From contig JAHFDU010000010.1 in NCBI GenBank assembly GCA_023248835.1, forward strand, positions 1-23,977: DNA of 23,977 bases. The letters run 5' to 3'. This document shows, piece after piece, positions 23,373 through 23,977 of the stretch; the first letter of the stretch is position 1, and every line of letters begins with the position of its first letter. The translations under genes were made by a program, and so were the position numbers. A model generated the notes under the pieces. That model made no database searches, was not told the DNA's origin, and saw nothing but the letters and a program-made list of their open reading frames with translations. Source of the DNA: Myxococcales bacterium. GTDB lineage: Bacteria > Myxococcota_A > Polyangia > Palsa-1104.

Positions 23373-23977
23373 TTAAGCTTCCGCGAACTTGGCCTGTACT
23401 TCATTCACGTCGATACGAATGCTCGGGCTCATCGTCGTCGACACTGCCACCGACTTCATGTAGGTACCTTTGGAGGTCGACGGTTTGAGCTTGTAAATGA
23501 GCTCAAACAGGGTCCACGCGTTGTCGCGCAATTTGTCGCCGCCAAAAGAAATTTTGCCGATGCGCGCATGCACGATGCCGCTCTTTTCCGCTTTGAATTC
23601 GACCCGGCCGCCCTTGAGCTCTTTGACCACTTTGCCGATGTCGAACGTCACCGTGCCGACTTTCGGGTTGGGCATCAGTCCGCGCGGACCGAGCACGCGA
23701 CCGAGCTTGCCGACCAAACCCATCAGGTCTGGCGTCGCCACCACCGAGTCGAAATCCATAAAATTTTCTTTTTGGATTTTGTCGACCAGATCGTCAGCAC
23801 CGACAATGTCGGCGCCGGCGTCCTGCGCCTCTTTGGCCTTGTCGCCTTTGGCAAACACCGCCACTCGCACTGTCTTGCCGGTACCGTGCGGCAGATTAAC
23901 CGCGCCGCGCACCATCTGATCGGCGTGTTTGGGATCGACGCCGAGCCGAACCGCAACATCGACGCTCTCGTCAAATT
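23373..23977 (-). CDS. rplA: Ribosomal protein L1, partial (N-terminus beyond window)
   Basis: The frame continues past the right edge; the visible 201 or so residues cover most of the protein. Signatures include RGAVNLPHGTGKT, VAVFAKG, the hinge segment GRVLGPRGLMPNPKVGTV and the C-terminal KSVAVSTTMSPSIRIDV. L1 binds the mobile L1 stalk of 23S rRNA and usually represses its own operon. An in-frame Met at 23915 is internal, because homologous residues (DESVDVAVRLGVDPKHADQ) precede it. It is the first visible gene of the rplA-rplJ-rplL-rpoB cluster. Confidence 0.97.
   Translation of the reverse strand, partial: FDESVDVAVRLGVDPKHADQMVRGAVNLPHGTGKTVRVAVFAKGDKAKEAQDAGADIVGADDLVDKIQKENFMDFDSVVATPDLMGLVGKLGRVLGPRGLMPNPKVGTVTFDIGKVVKELKGGRVEFKAEKSGIVHARIGKISFGGDKLRDNAWTLFELIYKLKPSTSKGTYMKSVAVSTTMSPSIRIDVNEVQAKFAEA

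Overview
The window is about 24 kb of GC-rich bacterial chromosome with dense single-copy genes. There are no tRNA or rRNA genes, no CRISPR array and no transposase. A Gram-negative host is indicated by lipoprotein signals, a PilT-type ATPase, an Lnb-like periplasmic protein and an FHA-GGDEF protein. RpoB (about 1398 aa) and RpoC (1409 aa) are of proteobacterial size. A small Cys-rich lipoprotein and a mosaic of housekeeping and accessory genes suggest a delta-proteobacterial or myxobacterial-type organism; this is inference, not proof.

Left part (1-8.3 kb): a window-edge reading frame with a signal peptide (minus); an FHA-GGDEF diguanylate cyclase downstream of a DUF885-like lipoprotein (both minus); a GDP-fucose-synthase-like epimerase followed by a GT39-type membrane glycosyltransferase (both plus), a likely surface-glycan pair; then a FabL-like enoyl reductase and a thiolase (minus, one operon) that converge on the glycosyltransferase with 1 bp between them.

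Middle (8.3-13 kb): an intergenic region with a truncated HEAT-repeat-type gene remnant broken at a perfect 26-bp palindrome; a DUF4105/Lnb-like membrane protein (plus) whose end overlaps the end of a PilT-like ATPase (minus); an MBL-fold hydrolase directly upstream of the ATPase; and an orphan 87-aa protein (plus).

Right part (13-24 kb, all minus): the ribosomal/RNA polymerase cluster rplA (partial), rplJ, rplL, rpoB, rpoC. It is not canonical. A 570-bp reading frame between rpoB and rpoC encodes a GIY-YIG nuclease domain fused in frame to a Cys-rich lipoprotein that has its own signal peptide.

Four copies of a structured, inverted, REP/REPIN-like repeat lie in intergenic or gene-end positions: 4056-4133, 12920-12996 (inside a larger inverted repeat 12886-13014), 17878-17957 and 22300-22360. 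One copy lies directly upstream of the GIY-YIG gene. The most interesting hypothesis is that the nuclease and the dispersed repeats form a mobile or self-spreading repeat system that has colonised the rplL-rpoB-rpoC operon.
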